A DNA stretch of 30,775 bases from contig DJEU01000016.1 in assembly GCA_002431395.1 (NCBI GenBank), forward strand, positions 1-30,775. Direction: 5' to 3'. The stretch's first letter is position 1. Each line of letters begins with the position of its first letter. Under the pieces are notes generated by a model. That model searched no databases and was not told the origin of the DNA. It saw nothing but the letters and a program-made list of their open reading frames with translations. The position numbers and the translations under genes are program-made. This document shows positions 23,270-30,775 of this stretch, piece by piece. The stretch comes from Lachnoclostridium sp. UBA5890 (lineage in GTDB: Bacteria > Bacillota > Clostridia > Lachnospirales > Lachnospiraceae).

Positions 23270-24558
23270 CCCCTGTCCGCTTTTCTTTCAAACAGACTAT
23301 AAATAATTTCTACCGTATCTTCTATTCCAAAATCATCGGAGCGGATGCACAGATCATAATTTTTCGCATTTCCCCACTCCGTTTTGGAGAAATATTTACA
23401 ATGATTGGCACGTTCCTGATTTACTTTCTTTACTTTCGCCGCTGCTTCCTCCGGCGAAATATTATCTCTCTCCGATACTCTCGCTGCCTCAGCCTTCTTG
23501 TCTGCACCGATATACACATGATATGCCGATGGCACATCCTTCAAGATAAAATTCGCCAGTCTTCCGACAATGATGCAGGACTCTTTTTTGGCAAGTTCCC
23601 GGATCACTTCTGCCTCTTTTCGGAACAACTGATCCACTTTCGGCAGTTCTGACTGCTCCAATGGTCCACTGTACCAGGCAAAGAAATCATGCAAAACCGG
23701 ATTTTTCAACGACTGTTCATTTTTTTCTACATATTCCGGCGTATATCCACTCTTTTGAGCCACAAGCCGGATAAGATCGGAATCATAATAAGAAACACCA
23801 AGTTTTTCTGCCAGCAGTTTCCCGATTTCGCGTCCACCGCTTCCAAATTCACGGGAAATTGTGATCACATAATTGGAAGAAGCTTCTGCAGTTTCTGCTT
23901 CTGCAATCGCTTCATCCTTTCCAAGCAAAGCATCCCGTTTTTCTCCAAATGCCCGATTGATAGCACCAACCAGTGTACCAACCAATACCGCTGCGATAAT
24001 CGTACCTGCGCCGACGCTTCCCAAATTATGTAAAAAGGAAAGGCAGACAATAGCAGAAACGAGAACCATCGTACAGTCAAACCCGATCTTTACCTTAGAA
24101 AACTCGATTCCCGTCACAGAAGATACCGCCTGCATCGCGCCTTCTCCGGCGAGCGGAATCAGATCTGCAGGAAGGTATAAAAAGATACCAACTGCCACAA
24201 ATACCGTACTTGCCAAAACCATAATAATGCGGATCACAAGATTTTCCGGTGTCGGCAAAAAAGATACCATATAGTTACAGAATGTAGTGAAATATCCAAA
24301 CACAACGCCCACCAAAATCTGTGACAGCTGAACCGGCTTAAATTTTTTTCGCAGCAAAAGGATCTGGATCAGCACTAAAATAATATGAAAAAGAATCGTT
24401 GCCTTTCCCATCTCAATTCCCCAGACACAGGTCATCGTATAAGGGATCGAACTTACCGGAGATACTCCAAGATTGGATTTTACGGAGAGTGCAATCCCGA
24501 TTGTCATGACAAATAATCCAATAAAATACATCGGAATCCTTACTTTTAAATGTTTCAT
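23266..24558 (-). CDS. YczE-like membrane protein fused to cytidylate kinase-like domain
   Basis: A 430-residue fusion. Residues 1-~205 are a membrane domain of about five TM segments of the YczE/YitT-like (DUF6198) type: SVKSNLGVSPVSSIPYTMTC, VGVVFGYFTTFCNYMVSFLP and LPLAGEG-like sequence near 135-140. An Ala/Glu linker (about 208-228) leads to a cytidylate-kinase-like domain (230-430): VITISREFGSGGREIGKLLA as the P-loop region, YYDSDLIRLVAQ, CIIVGRLANFIL and VSERDNISPEEAAAKVKKVN. The kinase domain differs from classic CMP kinase (Cmk) and its substrate is unknown. It starts 23 bp after the antiporter gene with AAGGAAG upstream, so they are likely one operon under the structured leader. Confidence 0.88.
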   Translation of the reverse strand: MKHLKVRIPMYFIGLFVMTIGIALSVKSNLGVSPVSSIPYTMTCVWGIEMGKATILFHIILVLIQILLLRKKFKPVQLSQILVGVVFGYFTTFCNYMVSFLPTPENLVIRIIMVLASTVFVAVGIFLYLPADLIPLAGEGAMQAVSSVTGIEFSKVKIGFDCTMVLVSAIVCLSFLHNLGSVGAGTIIAAVLVGTLVGAINRAFGEKRDALLGKDEAIAEAETAEASSNYVITISREFGSGGREIGKLLAEKLGVSYYDSDLIRLVAQKSGYTPEYVEKNEQSLKNPVLHDFFAWYSGPLEQSELPKVDQLFRKEAEVIRELAKKESCIIVGRLANFILKDVPSAYHVYIGADKKAEAARVSERDNISPEEAAAKVKKVNQERANHCKYFSKTEWGNAKNYDLCIRSDDFGIEDTVEIIYSLFERKADRG

Positions 24559-24581
24559 TTGTTACTTCCTTCTTTCTGTTA

Positions 24582-25757
24582 TTATTTTTTCAAGAACTTT
24601 TTATAGGTGAGATCAATGGCAAAGGCCCCAAGGGGCGCTGTAAGCACGATCGCCAGCACGGAAACTGCCAGCACCGATTCTCCACATGCAAATCCAAGCG
24701 AAAGCGGGATCCCGCCGATTGCCGCCTGAACTGTCGCTTTGGGCGTGTACGCCAGCATAGTAAACAGCCTTTCTTTTCCCTTAATCTCTGTCCCAAGCAG
24801 GCAAACCAATACTCCGAGCATTCGAAATACCAAAGCACCGGCGATAACAATAAGCGCTTTTATTCCTACTTTTCCGATATATCCAATATTTACCGTCGCA
24901 CCTACCAATACAAATAAGAACACCTCTGCTGCCACCCATAATTTCCCATATTTTGCAGAAAGCCTTTTTGCCACAACTTCTCTTTTCTTCTGTAGTCCGA
25001 TCCCGATAAACATAACCGCGATCAACGCAGAAAATGTAATCGGTGTCTCAAGATGATCTTCCATTACGACAAGCAGAAAGGATATGCTGAGAATAATAAG
25101 CACTTTCGAAGTATCCCGCATATGGATCTTCTGAAAAAAATAAGCCAGCAGCACGCCGATTCCGAGTCCTATTGCAATTCCTAAAAGGATTGACACCGGG
25201 ATGTTGATAAAACGGATCACGGAAGCTCCCGTTCCCTGCATCATTCCCGTAAATGTTGAAAATAAGACGATAACGTAGACATCATCGACCGAAGCTCCTG
25301 CCAGGATCAGCTGCGGAATCCCTTCTTTCACGCCATAGCCTTCGTCCATCAGTTTTACCATTCTCGGCACGACGACAGCCGGGGAAACTGCCGCTAAAAC
25401 TGCTCCCATCACCGCCGCCTCCAATACCGATAAGCCCATCAGTTTCGGAGCCAGCAGTAACATTCCAAGCAGTTCAAAGCTCGCTGGGACAAAGCACATC
25501 AGAACCGCCGGTCTGCCTATCTTTTTCAGTCCGGACAGATCCAGTCCAAGCCCTGCTCTTGTCAGTATAATGATCAGTGCTATCTTTCGAAGTTCTGCGG
25601 AAATTCCAAGGATATTTGCATCCAGCAGATCCAACACATACGGTCCCAGAACAATTCCCGTCGCTAACATCCCTAACAATCCGGGAAGTTTCATTTTCTG
25701 ACAGAGCCATCCCATGGACATACCCACCAACAAAATCAACGCAATACTTAATAACAT
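24582..25757 (-). CDS. Cation:proton antiporter (Na+/H+ exchanger-like, CPA)
   Basis: A 391-residue antiporter with about 12 TM segments, starting LLSIALILLVGMSMGWLCQK. Motifs include GIVLGPYVLDLL, TRAGLGLDL, AAVSPAVVVPRMV and GASVDDVYVIVLFSTF; the adjacent Asp pair corresponds to the ion-binding acidic residues of this superfamily. There is no C-terminal TrkA nucleotide-binding domain, so it ends at the membrane part. It should exchange Na+ or K+ for H+. The frame reaches 25793, but ATG at 25757 has AGGAGG seven to eight bases upstream. It is preceded by a strong promoter and a ~110-base structured leader. Confidence 0.9.
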   Translation of the reverse strand: MLLSIALILLVGMSMGWLCQKMKLPGLLGMLATGIVLGPYVLDLLDANILGISAELRKIALIIILTRAGLGLDLSGLKKIGRPAVLMCFVPASFELLGMLLLAPKLMGLSVLEAAVMGAVLAAVSPAVVVPRMVKLMDEGYGVKEGIPQLILAGASVDDVYVIVLFSTFTGMMQGTGASVIRFINIPVSILLGIAIGLGIGVLLAYFFQKIHMRDTSKVLIILSISFLLVVMEDHLETPITFSALIAVMFIGIGLQKKREVVAKRLSAKYGKLWVAAEVFLFVLVGATVNIGYIGKVGIKALIVIAGALVFRMLGVLVCLLGTEIKGKERLFTMLAYTPKATVQAAIGGIPLSLGFACGESVLAVSVLAIVLTAPLGAFAIDLTYKKFLKK

Positions 25758-25772
25758 ATCTATTCCTCCTTT

Positions 25773-25877
25773 AACCGCAGAAAAAGCTGACACCTTCTGC
25801 GTATGATAATATCGCAGAAGTCATCAGCTTTTATAAGCGGTTTAAGTATCTAACTACTTAGGGAGAACTTCATTCCC
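25773..25877 (-). promoter_or_regulatory. Structured 5' leader of the antiporter operon, candidate riboswitch
   Basis: Read on the minus strand from the promoter, three helices follow each other with no unpaired base between them. H1 is 25877-25861 (GGGAA/TTCCC-like stem), H2 is 25860-25843 (TAAGTA/TACTTA) and H3 is a long composite hairpin 25842-25773. H3 has stems of 6 bp (25837-25842 with 25773-25778), 9 bp (25824-25832 with 25782-25790) and 8 bp (25813-25820 with 25794-25801), separated by internal loops. A rival 7-bp pairing, 25795-25801 with 25776-25782, excludes parts of H3. The ribosome binding site AGGAGG directly follows. Mutually exclusive helices and the ion-antiporter target suggest a switch for an ion or c-di-AMP. 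No Rfam class was recognised. Confidence 0.6.
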
Positions 25878-25890
25878 TTATTCTACAAAA

Positions 25891-25919
25891 ACTATAGCAT
25901 ATCCAATCCGGTCTGTCAA
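25891..25919 (-). promoter_or_regulatory. Promoter of the antiporter operon
   Basis: On the minus strand TTGACA (25914-25919) and TATAGT (25891-25896) have a 17-base spacer. Transcription should begin near 25884, giving a leader of about 125 bases. No terminator is visible between the upstream surface protein gene and this promoter. Confidence 0.82.
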
Positions 25920-25926
25920 GGACAAG

Positions 25927-28926
25927 TCAGCTTGCGTTCGTAATATCCAAATCCTTGACGACGGCATCATTTATAACACTCACGTCCTCACCCTTGTCCA
26001 TCGTCACATTGGAGTTATATACCTTCATAGTATACTCACCCGGTTCGAGATAAAACACATAATTTCCCTCGTCATCAACAGTACAAGATGCCAGATAATA
26101 GCCACCTTCTTTTCGACACAAATCAATCCATGTGCTGCGGTCTGCACTTTCTCCATTAATTTTGCAGTTTCCTGTCAGCTTATACACATTCATATTCATG
26201 ACAATCTCGTCGGTGTCCTCTTCTATCGTAATCGTCTTACCCTGCATACTTGGCATACCTTCGTAAGTTCCACATTGGTATGTGCCCAAAGGCAGCGCCA
26301 TAGCTATTGAAAAATCTACGGAGTCTTCGTCCTCTTCTCCATACAGATAATACATTTGCTTGCTTTCCTGGTTTGTCAACGTGACTTGCTGTGTAAGAGG
26401 AATCAGCTGATTCTGCGCATCGTACATTTTTATTTTTACGTATTTCACTGGCATCGTTAAATCCTGTACAACGTTGGAATCCGTAACCGTAATCTCTGCA
26501 ATCTGCTTTTCATCGTAGTAAAACTGATAGGTACCCGGTAAAGCAGAAAAACTGTAGCCGGATGTTTCCCCACTCCATCTTGTCAACGAAAGATTTTGAT
26601 ACACCTCATCATCTTTCTTAACCACAATATCGTAGTCATATACACTTTTCGGAATCTGGAATCCTTTCACATCAAGCAGCTCGCCTTTGCATGTATAAAC
26701 AACATAATCTTTTTCCATGTCACCAAGCGTTACTTCAATGGTATCAATAACCGTTCCGTCTTTTTGCACTTCATAAGTACCCGGTTTGAGGTAAACCTTG
26801 TAACTTCCATTTCCTGCGTATGGCTGCTCATACACTTCGGGATCCTCTGTATTTACAAATTTATAATATCCGGAACCTTTTCCGAAAACCTTTCCAAGTT
26901 CCATCGTAATATCGTGATTTTCACTCTTCGTTACTGTTATCGTGTCAACCACCGTATTATAGGATGTCACGTTATAGGTTCCCTTTTCCAAATAAGCCCA
27001 ATACCTAATCTCTGTCCCACTATAATCGCTTTCATTGGCAATCGTTTGTGAATCATCCTGTGAATCAAACCAAAATGCCGGGACATCTGTCGACTGGGCA
27101 GCCCCCTTCCGGGTCACTTTTCCCATAAGCTTATAAACCGGAAGTGACTCATTCCACTGCAAATCCTCGCCCTCTACCGTAAACGATTTTCCCAGATTAA
27201 ACTGATACGTTCCCTTAATCAACTTCTTCGAGAAATATCCCTCGGAATCGGTCTTAACTGTTTCCTGAGATCCTCCTTCCTCTTCCAGCACTACTTCTAC
27301 ATCTGCAATCGGAAGTCCATCTGCCGTTGTCAGTTTTCCGGATACCTGATACATTCTTTGTCTTTGCACCAGTTTATATCCCTGCGTAAGTTCCTTCCCG
27401 TCCACCGTGACGACAATATCAAACGTATAATATCCCAGATCCTCTTTGTTTTCATAAAAAGATTCTTCATGCCATACCACATTTCGTATCTCATTGTCCT
27501 TATAGTAGGCATTATTATAAACCGTACGATAAATCTTCAGTTCTTCCGAAAGGTTTCCAAAAATATCTTTTAACGATTTTCCCTTTTCCAATTTCGGCTC
27601 ATAGACAAAACACCATTCATTGGATACCATATCACCGGTTACTTCTCCTTTTGTTGAGGCAAACGCATCCACATCAAAATAACGCTCTGATTTTTTGGTA
27701 CCCTGAAAATAGCAGGAGCCAATTTCCAGATTTCCTTTCTTAAAAGATTGATTTATAAAATATATATACCCTCCATACCACTCCTGTATCTCTACATCTA
27801 TCGTAACCGTTTCTTCCTCATAAACACCAACGATCGAAACTTTCTCCGCCTCTGCAATCTGCGATATGTCAATTTCTTTATCTTTAAAATAATAAGTTTC
27901 ACCACCATAAGCTATATTTCGTTCCAACTCATAGATCTTGTCATCTGCCTGCAGCGATAACAGCGTCAGGCCGTTGCTCAAATTGCCGGGGTTGTTCGGA
28001 TACTTCGGCACGCCAAGCCTCATCTTGACCGTTTCCGTATATTCTTTGCCGTCCTGCTCCACCGTCAGCGCAAATGAATAATAGGGATCTTCTCCCTCTT
28101 CCTCATTCCAGACAATATCCGAAATTCCTTTCACTTCCGCTTTTTTCCCATAACAATACACCGTGAAAGTACATTTTGACACATCCGGTACAACATCCTT
28201 TAATGACGCTGCCCCTTCCTGCGTTACATAAATATTGGTATATGCCAAAGAATAGGAAGTAACCTCTTTGTCAAACGTAACAGAACTAATCACAAATGGC
28301 TCCGACTCCGCATAAAGTCCCTCAAAATGGTTCTCCGGTTTTATCGTTGATGCCGGTGTCTGTGAAGGCTCACTCGTTGGTTCCGGAGACGAAGAAGCCG
28401 GCTGCTGCGAAGCGGTCGGTGTCGGTTCTACCGATGGCTCCGGTGTCTGAGTCGACGGAGCCGTTGGCTCAGAAGGAGTCACGCTCGGGGTTATCACAGG
28501 TGGAACCGGCTGCTGTGATACGGTCGGTGCCTGACTTGGCACCTGTGTTGGTTCTGCCGTTGTCTTTCCATTATTCGGTTTGTCATTATCCGGTGTCTCC
28601 GCTTTTTTTACTGTAACTTTACAACTATATTTTTTCTTTCCAATTTTTGCCTGAACTTTAGCTTTCCCAGCCTTTTTTCCCTTAATCACAACGCTGCTCT
28701 TTTTCTTTTTACTTAATGTAACATTCTTCTTACCGGATACAATAATCCATTTTACTTTTTTCTTGTTGTTTTTTAACAGAAGTTTAGCTGACTCTCCCAC
28801 AGTCAACGTTACCGCTTTTCTACTTAGTTTTATCTTCTTTTTTGCTGCAAAAGCACTCTGTGGCATCACAGAAACTGCCATAACAAGCACAAGAAAAAGG
28901 GCAAAACCTTTTTTCATCTTTTCCAT
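25927..28926 (-). CDS. Large secreted repeat protein with Ig-like domain and carboxypeptidase-regulatory-like repeats
   Basis: A 999-residue exported protein. A signal peptide ends near SAFA-A (about residue 28). A very Lys-rich bacterial Ig-like (Big2-type) domain (29-107) and a Pro/Thr/Ser linker with many PTPS-type repeats (about 108-205) follow. Then come two similar beta-rich units and a series of carboxypeptidase-regulatory/prealbumin-like repeats with [K/P]GTYxV turns, such as KGTYNVTSYNTVVDTI, KPGTYEVQKDGTVIDTI, LPGTYQFYYDEKQIAEI and EPGEYTMKVYNSNVTM. No LPXTG motif or C-terminal TM is seen, so it is probably released or held by charge, the Lys-rich domain being a candidate for binding to wall polymers. 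ATG at 28926 is chosen (GGAGG eight bases upstream); an ATG at 28941 overlaps that site. Function unknown. Confidence 0.88.
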   Translation of the reverse strand: MEKMKKGFALFLVLVMAVSVMPQSAFAAKKKIKLSRKAVTLTVGESAKLLLKNNKKKVKWIIVSGKKNVTLSKKKKSSVVIKGKKAGKAKVQAKIGKKKYSCKVTVKKAETPDNDKPNNGKTTAEPTQVPSQAPTVSQQPVPPVITPSVTPSEPTAPSTQTPEPSVEPTPTASQQPASSSPEPTSEPSQTPASTIKPENHFEGLYAESEPFVISSVTFDKEVTSYSLAYTNIYVTQEGAASLKDVVPDVSKCTFTVYCYGKKAEVKGISDIVWNEEEGEDPYYSFALTVEQDGKEYTETVKMRLGVPKYPNNPGNLSNGLTLLSLQADDKIYELERNIAYGGETYYFKDKEIDISQIAEAEKVSIVGVYEEETVTIDVEIQEWYGGYIYFINQSFKKGNLEIGSCYFQGTKKSERYFDVDAFASTKGEVTGDMVSNEWCFVYEPKLEKGKSLKDIFGNLSEELKIYRTVYNNAYYKDNEIRNVVWHEESFYENKEDLGYYTFDIVVTVDGKELTQGYKLVQRQRMYQVSGKLTTADGLPIADVEVVLEEEGGSQETVKTDSEGYFSKKLIKGTYQFNLGKSFTVEGEDLQWNESLPVYKLMGKVTRKGAAQSTDVPAFWFDSQDDSQTIANESDYSGTEIRYWAYLEKGTYNVTSYNTVVDTITVTKSENHDITMELGKVFGKGSGYYKFVNTEDPEVYEQPYAGNGSYKVYLKPGTYEVQKDGTVIDTIEVTLGDMEKDYVVYTCKGELLDVKGFQIPKSVYDYDIVVKKDDEVYQNLSLTRWSGETSGYSFSALPGTYQFYYDEKQIAEITVTDSNVVQDLTMPVKYVKIKMYDAQNQLIPLTQQVTLTNQESKQMYYLYGEEDEDSVDFSIAMALPLGTYQCGTYEGMPSMQGKTITIEEDTDEIVMNMNVYKLTGNCKINGESADRSTWIDLCRKEGGYYLASCTVDDEGNYVFYLEPGEYTMKVYNSNVTMDKGEDVSVINDAVVKDLDITNAS

Positions 28927-28944
28927 ATCATATACCTCCATTTT

Positions 28945-29000
28945 TATCTTATTTTTACTAAGTTAAGATATATTTTATATGAGGTTTATGATTATGTCAA
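28945..29000 (-). promoter_or_regulatory. Promoter and leader dyad of the large secreted protein gene
   Basis: On the minus strand TTGACA (28995-29000) and TAAAAT (28972-28977) have a 17-base spacer. Just downstream, TATCTTA (28945-28951) and TAAGATA (28964-28970) form a seven-bp dyad overlapping the expected transcription start and leader, a possible operator or mRNA stem. Confidence 0.75.
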
Positions 29001-29035
29001 GAAAATAAAAAGGGTCTGCCCGAATAACCTGTCAC

Positions 29036-29278
29036 TTACATTTTTCCGCCATAAACCGGGAATACACCGCTTTGTCCGTAACTTTCAATGTGCTTGAAAT
29101 TCTTAAGTATTTCCATATCGTGTTCACTGATTTCAAAATCAACCTGTGCATTGCTCTCCATATGTGCCGGATTTGCGGTCTTTGGTAAGGAGATCACACC
29201 CAGAGACTCCATCATAATTCCATAAAGCAGATTAAATTTTAAAACATCTTCTGTTCCATATTCTTCCAGCTTCTTCAA
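29036..29278 (-). pseudogene. C-terminal remnant of an aldo/keto reductase
   Basis: About 80 residues match only the C-terminus of aldo/keto reductases: GVISLPKTANPAHMESNAQV, then DFEISEHDMEILKNF and the end FPVYGGKM. The catalytic N-terminal barrel (Asp-Tyr-Lys-His tetrad) is absent; the frame is closed by a stop about 45 bases before the first plausible start. The stretch before GVISLP fits the family poorly, so this is probably a decayed gene end. Between it and the NUDIX remnant (29279-29352) only a 22-codon frame exists in another phase. Weak hairpin and T-run at about 29005-29024 may be its old terminator. Confidence 0.65.
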
Positions 29279-29352
29279 TTCCTGTTTGCATTTCCTTTTT
29301 TGTACACCATCCAGCTCAGTTTAATAAATGGTTCTTCTTTCATGGCTTATAT

Positions 29353-29709
29353 CTACTTCCAATATTCTAAAAGTTTTTCGTCAATAACTGCTATTTTTTC
29401 TTTTCCCTTGATATTCTTATAAAAAGCAAGTTTTTCCACTTCTTCTTTATCGGTTCTGTACTTTTCTATAATTTCAAGATATCTCTTTGGCAACGTAACT
29501 CCGTATAAACCACCATACTCATAATGCCAATCGGGGTTAAAATATCCCGGTGCCATTTTCAAATACATCAAACCTAAATATTTATATTCAACATCTGATA
29601 AACCGATTTCTTCATGACATTCGCGGATAATACATTCTTTTAATGTTTCATTGTCTTCTCTACAGCCACCAAAAATCTCCCCTTCCTGACGCCATTTTTC
29701 TCCTTTTCT
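29353..29709 (-). pseudogene. N-terminally truncated NUDIX hydrolase
   Basis: The frame from 29709 to the stop at 29353 encodes about 118 residues with a full NUDIX box: GGCREDNETLKEC then IIRECHEEIGL (G-x5-E-x7-REUxEExGU), followed by YLGLMYLKMAPGYFNPDWHY and a normal-looking end. Upstream of KWRQEGEIFGG the frame hits a TAA at 29710-29712 with no start codon and no ribosome binding site, so the N-terminal ~40 or more residues of the fold are missing. The first in-frame starts (TTG 29571, ATG 29568) lie after the NUDIX box. It is read as a truncated gene, possibly left by a deletion that also placed the hydrolase gene directly upstream. Confidence 0.7.
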
Positions 29710-29722
29710 TTATAATGCCAGT

Positions 29723-30652
29723 CTACTCTTCCCGCCACTCTTTTAGTGCCGCCGAAAGCCTTCTGTCAATATCTTTTCTTGTCGCTTCACATTCATTCGG
29801 ATATTCTTTTGCCGCTCTGAAAATAAAACGCAGTACAAGTTTAAGTCCTACCGGAAGAGCCTTACGAAGCAGTGATTCCGGCAAAACAAAGTGCGTTCCA
29901 TGTTCATACACAAGCGGTACATAGTCGCACGTATGAGGACGCTCTTTCAATCGCTGGTCCATTCGACGTATATATTTGCCTGCTTCCCAGAATGAATCAT
30001 CATCCGCACCGATCAAAAACAGTTTTCCTTTTATGTTCTCAACCTTGATCATTTCCTCTTCCGTATGCTCTCTCGCTTTTTCCGAATCAATAAACAAACA
30101 GGTGCTGCGTTCAATATCCCCCGAACCTTTTGTCTCTTCCTCAACTTTCTGCCAGTAAACCGGATGTTCGTACACAAATGGCATATACGGAAGCGGTTGT
30201 CCTTTCCAGGAAAGAGTAGACGCACCGGGAATCGGCCATTCCTTACATCCATCTTTATTTCCCTGTTCAAATCCCTGCCATACAAAATCACTGGCAGTAA
30301 GACCAAACGTCAGCGTAATATCCGGGAAAATTGACGCCGCAACGATAGCATCCGTACCAGCCGTACTCATTCCCATAATTCCGATTTTACGGTTTCCATT
30401 GTCCTTCAGCCATTTGATGGCAGTCTCAATTCTTTCCAATGGATAATTTACATGACTGTAATTTTTCTTTCCGGGAGACATACAAAGAACATTGACTCCA
30501 TTTTTATGTAACCATTTTGCACCGCACTTTGCCATAAAGTCATTGGGATCATCTCCAAACAACCCAATAACAACACAATCTGAACCCTTTGGATTTTCAT
30601 AATACGTTCCGTAAAAACCATCTTTTTCGGTTTCAAAAAATAACTTCTTCAT
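29723..30652 (-). CDS. Alpha/beta hydrolase, BAAT/acyl-CoA thioester hydrolase C-terminal-like
   Basis: A 309-residue alpha/beta hydrolase. The nucleophile elbow is GIMGMSTAGTDAIVA (Ser in GMSTA), the acid is in LIGADDDSFWEAG and the His in YEHGTHFVLPE. The arrangement resembles the BAAT C-terminal / dienelactone hydrolase-like group that acts on acyl thioesters or esters. There is no signal peptide, so it is cytoplasmic. ATG at 30652 is chosen because GGAGG precedes it; an ATG at 30673 lies before that site. Its promoter carries a dyad that also occurs before the ABC operon at 8536. The natural substrate is unknown. Confidence 0.85.
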   Translation of the reverse strand: MKKLFFETEKDGFYGTYYENPKGSDCVVIGLFGDDPNDFMAKCGAKWLHKNGVNVLCMSPGKKNYSHVNYPLERIETAIKWLKDNGNRKIGIMGMSTAGTDAIVAASIFPDITLTFGLTASDFVWQGFEQGNKDGCKEWPIPGASTLSWKGQPLPYMPFVYEHPVYWQKVEEETKGSGDIERSTCLFIDSEKAREHTEEEMIKVENIKGKLFLIGADDDSFWEAGKYIRRMDQRLKERPHTCDYVPLVYEHGTHFVLPESLLRKALPVGLKLVLRFIFRAAKEYPNECEATRKDIDRRLSAALKEWREE

Positions 30653-30708
30653 AGCTTTTCCTCCAGTACTCATTCAAAAATCAATCCACCGTTCCCCCAT
30701 CACACTCA

Positions 30709-30737
30709 ATGTTAGTACAAACTAACTCTGTTGTCAA
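30709..30737 (-). promoter_or_regulatory. Promoter of the alpha/beta hydrolase gene with overlapping operator
   Basis: On the minus strand TTGACA (30732-30737) and TAACAT (30709-30714) have a 17-base spacer. The inverted repeat GTTAGT-N4-ACTAAC (30711-30726) covers most of the spacer and part of the -10, an ideal place for a repressor. It matches the dyad at 8574-8589 in both half-sites and spacing. Confidence 0.78.
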
Positions 30738-30775
30738 CTTAAAAATTGATTTAGATAGCGTAAATTGTTTTTCGG

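Noticed and set aside
28296..28616. 106-codon plus-strand frame rich in Pro/Ser/Val
   Set aside because: It is the complement of the Pro/Thr/Ser linker of the secreted protein; its composition follows from that low-complexity DNA.
29275..29343. 22-codon frame starting KEEPFIKLSWMVYKK between the two gene remnants
   Set aside because: It has an ATG but no good ribosome binding site and no recognisable family; probably part of decayed sequence.

Overview
The window looks like chromosome of an anaerobic Firmicute, most likely a Lachnospiraceae (Clostridia) member. This is inferred from the low to moderate GC, the strong AGGAGG-type ribosome binding sites, the TTGACA/TATAAT-like promoters with 17-base spacers, and the family mix (feoAB, QueH, DUF6688-like, YczE-like/cytidylate-kinase fusion). 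No rRNA, tRNA, CRISPR array, integrase or transposase was seen. No stretch over about 300 bases lacks a gene or gene remnant; the longest are 17070-17341 and 19913-20114. Most genes are on the minus strand; the exceptions are the zinc-dependent phospholipase C-like gene and feoAB.

Layout, left to right. (1) 56-3583: a zinc-type metal uptake operon, read right to left: a small His/Cys membrane protein, an internal hairpin, the ZnuA-like binding lipoprotein, the ATPase, the permease and an OB-fold-like lipoprotein. (2) 3587-8589: a three-gene ABC system (ATPase, two-module FtsX/MacB-type permease, secreted heptad-repeat coiled-coil protein) behind a dyad GTTAGT-N4-ACTAAC. (3) 8614-12595: pgeF-queH-apbE-MATE operon ending in a strong terminator. 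(4) 12626-13508: a plus-strand phospholipase C-like gene, convergent with a six-TM chemotaxis-type receptor (13520-15040). (5) 15139-17341: a DUF6688-like membrane protein, a GNAT acetyltransferase, two tandem 46-bp repeats and a dense hairpin block. (6) 17342-19976: an AraC regulator, a histidine phosphatase-HAD fusion and a 4HBT thioesterase in one operon, divergent from (7) 20040-22338: feoA and a divergent feoB with dyads in the promoter region. (8) 22344-25919: an EamA transporter, a YczE-like/cytidylate-kinase-like fusion and a cation:proton antiporter with a structured, switch-like leader. (9) 25927-29000: a secreted ~1000-residue repeat protein. (10) 29036-30737: remnants of an aldo/keto reductase and a NUDIX hydrolase, then an intact alpha/beta hydrolase whose promoter carries the same GTTAGT-N4-ACTAAC dyad as the ABC system.

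Themes: metal homeostasis (Zn, Fe), ion antiport, and envelope or secreted functions. The most promising leads are the antiporter leader with mutually exclusive helices, the shared operator linking two distant transcription units, the two domain fusions, the divergent FeoB, and the zinc operon with its acidic-loop binding protein and His/Cys mini-protein. Family names come from reading motifs by eye; no database search was run.
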